Assembly (NCBI GenBank): GCA_963753055.1 | Contig: CAVWAP010000002.1 | Span: 434,001-498,000 of the forward strand | Length of the DNA stretch: 64,000 bases | DNA from: JAUWGC01 sp963753055 | Lineage (GTDB): Bacteria > Bacteroidota > Bacteroidia > Bacteroidales > B18-G4 | Direction: 5' to 3' | In this document: in pieces, positions 60,532-64,000 of the stretch | Numbering within the stretch: the first letter of the stretch is position 1 | Layout of the letters: each line of letters opens with the position of its first letter | The notes under the pieces: generated by a model | Told to the model about the DNA's origin: nothing | The model's input: only the letters and a program-made list of their open reading frames with translations | Databases searched by the model: none | Position numbers and translations under genes: made by a program

Positions 60532-61956
60532 ATGAAGCGTAGAGTTATCATCTTCATTATTATTTTGATGTCAGTAGCCTTAATTGGTTTAACGGTAGTA
60601 CAGGTTTATTGGATAAGCAACGCCATCTCTGTCAGGCAGGCTAACTTTAAAAGGTCACTTGATGAAGCCACATCAAATGTTGCCTTTAAGCTTGAGAAGC
60701 TTGAACTGGAAAGGCAGCTGCAACTTAAGATCGGGACATATTATCAATACCATGACAAACCTGGCAGCCTGGATACCGTAGATATAATGCTGCTCGAAAA
60801 GCTTCAGTCCATTAATAACCGGGCTGAATTAGAGGATTTCTTCAACCGCTATTTCCTGGCCGAAGGATTTTTTGAGGAGCTATTCGATATTCAATCCAAG
60901 GAGCCTTCTCAACATGAAATAGAAGCAGATCTGTTAGACTCCCTTATTTCTGACGAATTTAACAAGAAGAGTATCAGCGCAAAGTATCTTTACGGCGTTT
61001 TCAGAAGCTCCGAAGGCAAGATGATTATCCAGAAGCCTAAAGGAGACCCCATTTCCCTTCTTGATAAAGGATATGCCTTCAATCTTTTTCCAAGTGACCT
61101 GGAAGAAAAACCTGATTACCTGATCATATACTTCCCGAATGAAAGAACATACCTTATCAGCCAGCTCTGGAAGATGCTGGTGATCTCAATATTTCTTGTT
61201 CTGATCATCATCTTTTCATTCCTCTATACCATCTTTACCATTATCAAGCAGAAGAAATTATCAGAGATGAAGAATGACTTCATTAATAATATGACACATG
61301 AGTTTAAAACGCCTATTTCTACAATATCACTGGCTTGCCAGGCGATGAATGATAAAGATATTTCGAAATCAACTCATTTTTATGAAAATTATGTTGATAT
61401 CATTAGCGAAGAAAATAACAGGCTGGGAAGTATGGCAGAAAAGATCCTTCAATCAGCTGTACTGGACAAAGGACAGGTTAACCTGAATAAAGGTTACTTC
61501 GATCTTCATGAGGTTATTACTGATGTGGTCCGGAAAATTGGTTTCCAGGTTGAAATCAAAGACGGTACCATCGCAACGGATTTTCAGGCAAACCCAAGCA
61601 TTATCCATGCCGATAAGGTCCATATCACCAACATGATAAACAACTTGCTTGATAATGCCAATAAGTATACTCCACAGAAGCCAAAGATCAAGGTTACCAC
61701 CATACATCAGAAAAACGGTATTGTGATAAGTATTGAAGATAATGGGATTGGGATTAGCAAGACCAATCAAAAAAAGATCTTTGAAAAGCTGTACAGGGTC
61801 CCTATGGGCGACATTCATGATTTTAAGGGGTTTGGGCTTGGACTTAGCTATGTGAAAGCGATTGTCGACCTGCACAGAGGTGATATCAATCTGGAAAGCG
61901 AATTGAAAAAAGGAACCAAATTTGATGTATTTTTACCTTATGAATCAAAATTTTAA
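60532..61956 (+). CDS. Sensor histidine kinase (RprX-like)
   Basis: 474 aa. TM1 is at about 7-29 and TM2 at 213-238, enclosing a periplasmic sensor of about 180 residues. The H-box has His256 in NNMTHEFKTP; N-box NLLDNANKYTP; G1 IEDNGIGI; G2 GFGLGLSYVKA. It would autophosphorylate and pass phosphate to the response regulator encoded 5 bases downstream. It resembles RprX of Bacteroides. The signal is unknown. Confidence 0.93.
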   Translation: MKRRVIIFIIILMSVALIGLTVVQVYWISNAISVRQANFKRSLDEATSNVAFKLEKLELERQLQLKIGTYYQYHDKPGSLDTVDIMLLEKLQSINNRAELEDFFNRYFLAEGFFEELFDIQSKEPSQHEIEADLLDSLISDEFNKKSISAKYLYGVFRSSEGKMIIQKPKGDPISLLDKGYAFNLFPSDLEEKPDYLIIYFPNERTYLISQLWKMLVISIFLVLIIIFSFLYTIFTIIKQKKLSEMKNDFINNMTHEFKTPISTISLACQAMNDKDISKSTHFYENYVDIISEENNRLGSMAEKILQSAVLDKGQVNLNKGYFDLHEVITDVVRKIGFQVEIKDGTIATDFQANPSIIHADKVHITNMINNLLDNANKYTPQKPKIKVTTIHQKNGIVISIEDNGIGISKTNQKKIFEKLYRVPMGDIHDFKGFGLGLSYVKAIVDLHRGDINLESELKKGTKFDVFLPYESKF

Positions 61957-61961
61957 AGCAT

Positions 61962-62663
61962 ATGGAAAAGGATAGTACCAGGATCCTGCTTGCTGAAGAT
62001 GATAAGAATCTGGGAACCATTCTCAAATCATACCTGGAAGCAAAAGGATTTCCTACGACCTTATGTGTCAATGGTCAGGAGGCCTTTGATATGTTTACAA
62101 AAGAAGAATTTGATTTTTGTATTGTGGATGTTATGATGCCTGTGAAAGATGGCTTTACACTGGCCAAGGACATTAGAAATGTTGACCGTAAGATCCCGAT
62201 CCTTTTTCTTACAGCCAAATCCTTACAACAGGATAAATTAAAGGGCTTTGAAGTAGGGGCAGATGATTACCTCACCAAGCCTTTTAACATGGATGAGCTG
62301 TTGATGCGCATACAGGCTATTCTGCGGAGGCTGAGCGGGGCATCGCTAACCGGCGGAAAAGATAATATTTATCAGGTCGGCAGCCTTACTTTTGATTTCA
62401 ACCGGCAGACACTAAAAACAGGAGAGAAAGAAGATAAATTAACATCAAAAGAAGCAGGCCTGCTTAAATTATTGGTTGAAAATGCTAATGAAGTTGTTGA
62501 CAGAAGTATTGCTTTGAACCGAATCTGGAAGGATGACAGCTATTTCAATGCACGTAGCATGGATGTTTATATTACTAAACTGAGAAAATACCTGAAAAGT
62601 GATCCTTCAGTGGAGCTGATTAATGTGCATGGGGTTGGATTTAAGCTGGTGATATCTGAATAA
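61962..62663 (+). CDS. OmpR-family response regulator (RprY-like)
   Basis: 233 aa. The receiver domain has acidic residues in LLAEDDKNLG, phospho-acceptor Asp56 in IVDVMMPVKDG, and FLTAKS plus LTKPFN for the switch Thr and Lys. The C-terminal winged helix (LTSKEAGLLKLLVENAN, SMDVYITKLRKYL, LINVHGVGFKLV) binds DNA. It is paired with the upstream kinase. The target promoters cannot be read here. Confidence 0.95.
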   Translation: MEKDSTRILLAEDDKNLGTILKSYLEAKGFPTTLCVNGQEAFDMFTKEEFDFCIVDVMMPVKDGFTLAKDIRNVDRKIPILFLTAKSLQQDKLKGFEVGADDYLTKPFNMDELLMRIQAILRRLSGASLTGGKDNIYQVGSLTFDFNRQTLKTGEKEDKLTSKEAGLLKLLVENANEVVDRSIALNRIWKDDSYFNARSMDVYITKLRKYLKSDPSVELINVHGVGFKLVISE

Positions 62664-62671
62664 CAACAAGT

Positions 62672-63874
62672 TTACTTATCAATAGCTTCAATATCTATAT
62701 CAGAAGCCAGGAATTTATTGAATTCTACAGTATGTGTTGTATCCCTGAGTATTTTCCAAAGGGTGGATGAACCTGGCCCTTTGTCCTTATTGCATAAGGC
62801 AATTATGGTTTTCTCATTTTTCATATCACGGATGTAATATGCCCGGAAGCCTTTCCACCAGCCGAAATGATAAACAGTGCTGTCTTCTGAAGTCTTGATC
62901 CTCCAACCAAAGCCATAATCGTCTTTCCTTCTCCAGTATTTGGGACTGCCGGAAGTGAAAGCCTGCACCAGGGTAGAATCTCCAACAAGCAAATTCAGGT
63001 CCAGGGCCCTGTCAAACTTGAAAAGGTCATCTACACTTGCATATACACCTTTATCACCCATAACCCCGTTCAGATAATCGTTTCTTTGTTTGATAGGACG
63101 CCATTTGCGATACCTGTGCCCATAAACCTCAGTCGGGATATAGGCTGGTACCAGGCTATCTCCTCTCATGTTATAGATAAAGGAATCGTCCATTTCCAAT
63201 GGATCAAATATCCTTTCCTGGACAAAAACATCAAATGGAAGTCCTGATGTCCTTTCAACTACAGACGCCAACAAAGCATAATTTGTATTGCAATAATGGA
63301 ATCCATTATCTGGTTTAAAATATGGATTGGGATGATAGTCAACAAACAGCTCAACCATATCATCATTGTCCATGGGTGCTTTCTTATTGAACCATTTATC
63401 ATGTGCCAGTGACATATATCTTGATAACCCGGACCTGTGTGTCAATAATTGCCGTATGGTAACACCATGATATGGGAATTCCGGAATGTAAACCTGGATG
63501 CTATCATCAAATTGAAGTGAGCCATCTTCTTTTAATATCATGATGGCCATGGCTGTGATCATTTTAGAAACGGAAGCTAGCTGAAAAGCAGAATGGCTTG
63601 TTAAAGTATCTTTTGTATAGAAATTTCTTAATCCAAATGCATTCTTGTATATGACGTGCCCTTTTTCACCATAGATAATAGCCCCGTTAAACCAATGACC
63701 TTTGGACAACCTGGTGAAAATACTATCGATCCATTCAGCCTTTTTCGTCAGGGATGCTACTTCCGGTACAACAACCTCTCTGGTTTTATAAAATCGCGCT
63801 GCCTCCTGCCGTTTTGGCCGATTGCAGGTGATAATAATGATCAATAACAACAATATGGGTACCCTAAACCACAT
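62672..63874 (-). CDS. Serine hydrolase of the class C beta-lactamase family, lipoprotein
   Basis: 400 aa. The N-terminal hydrophobic stretch ends at IIITC (Cys17), a probable lipobox. Active-site motifs: SxxK as SVSK (101-104), YxN as YCN in FHYCNTNYALL, and an HxG-type triad as HFG in YHFGWWKG. The family includes penicillin-binding-like peptidases and esterases, and real beta-lactamase activity is not implied. It probably acts in the periplasm. It is convergent with the response regulator gene. Confidence 0.92.
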   Translation of the reverse strand: MWFRVPILLLLIIIITCNRPKRQEAARFYKTREVVVPEVASLTKKAEWIDSIFTRLSKGHWFNGAIIYGEKGHVIYKNAFGLRNFYTKDTLTSHSAFQLASVSKMITAMAIMILKEDGSLQFDDSIQVYIPEFPYHGVTIRQLLTHRSGLSRYMSLAHDKWFNKKAPMDNDDMVELFVDYHPNPYFKPDNGFHYCNTNYALLASVVERTSGLPFDVFVQERIFDPLEMDDSFIYNMRGDSLVPAYIPTEVYGHRYRKWRPIKQRNDYLNGVMGDKGVYASVDDLFKFDRALDLNLLVGDSTLVQAFTSGSPKYWRRKDDYGFGWRIKTSEDSTVYHFGWWKGFRAYYIRDMKNEKTIIALCNKDKGPGSSTLWKILRDTTHTVEFNKFLASDIDIEAIDK

Positions 63875-64000
63875 AAGATTATAAGACTATCTAGGTTTTA
63901 ACAGAAAAATTGAACCAAAAGTATACGAAAATATTGAAGATTTTGTTGTATGCTGGAATAAATTTTTTATTCTAGGCCTTTTGCCATTATCCATTTCATT
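63875..64000. other. AT-rich window end without recognised feature
   Basis: 126 bases upstream of the serine hydrolase gene. The plus-strand sequence contains no open frame of note and no clear promoter box was found. Confidence 0.5.

Noticed and set aside
62672..63874. Antibiotic-resistance beta-lactamase
   Set aside because: Motifs are of the broad serine hydrolase/class C family with HFG in place of KTG; resistance cannot be inferred.

Overview
The window looks like a chromosomal segment of a Bacteroidota (Bacteroidetes) bacterium, probably from the Bacteroidales/Marinilabiliales side. The evidence is four-fold. Many promoters match the Bacteroidota -7 box TAnnTTTG, and Shine-Dalgarno sites are generally absent. 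Two proteins carry type IX secretion (T9SS) C-terminal sorting domains. Several gene orders are typical of the phylum: acpP-fabF-rnc-IPExxxVDY, ftsX-DUF3098-uppP-truB-queA, and an isolated atpD-atpC pair. Several proteins are phylum-typical: a short-chain-type threonine dehydrogenase, a GTPase-altered EF-G paralog, a large thioester alpha-2-macroglobulin, and a tricorn-like S41 protease. Coding density is high, most genes are housekeeping, and no rRNA or tRNA gene was seen.

Layout. 1-6.8 kb: PfkB kinase (cut by the window edge), EF-G paralog, unknown lipoprotein, iron alcohol dehydrogenase, mnmA, outer-membrane protein. 6.9-14.3 kb: threonine catabolism (tdh divergent from kbl), cysS, a four-helix-bundle (23S-intervening-sequence-protein-like) gene between two long GA/TC repeat arms, tyrS, an SDR epimerase and a flavodoxin. 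14.3-14.8 kb: non-coding, with two copies of a hairpin leader motif. 14.8-24.7 kb: U32 protein, tricorn-like protease, aspS, a GME-like/radical SAM/GNAT cluster, and an IS110-family element inserted in a CATAG/CTATG repeat array. 24.7-34.5 kb: alpha-2-macroglobulin, DUF3108 protein and leuS on the minus strand. 34.5-42 kb: ftsX, DUF3098, uppP, truB, queA, ispD, then a GT2 glycosyltransferase, a UPF0104-type membrane protein and ruvC. 42-45.9 kb is the accessory patch: REP-like hairpins, a G-quadruplex motif, a T9SS-domain relic, a T9SS cargo protein, a chimeric decayed copy of UPF0104+ruvC sequence, and a YCF48-repeat T9SS protein. 45.9-64 kb: arginase-fold protein with altered metal motifs, topA, miaB, ppa, atpDC, a TPR lipoprotein, IPExxxVDY, rnc, fabF, acpP, purN, nitroreductase, pgi, a two-component pair and a serine hydrolase lipoprotein.

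The most unusual material is between genes. Several convergent pairs are separated by arrays of short tandem repeats that begin at, or include, the stop codons. Two of these arrays are arranged as long inverted arms: GA...TC around the four-helix-bundle gene, and CATAG...CTATG around the IS110 element. Deleting the IS110 element in silico restores a regular CTATG array. The non-coding DNA upstream of its transposase can fold into a long hairpin containing a 7-nt match to the insertion site, which makes it a bridge-RNA candidate. A chimeric direct duplication flanks the T9SS cargo region, and a hairpin plus A/C-rich leader motif occurs three times, once in front of a 30-codon ORF.

Start codons were revised where a TAnnTTTG promoter lies inside or just ahead of a longer TTG-initiated reading frame (mnmA, tyrS, ftsX) or where the mature N-terminus is clearer (U32, tricorn, flavodoxin). 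All function calls come from reading motifs in the sequence; no database search was possible.
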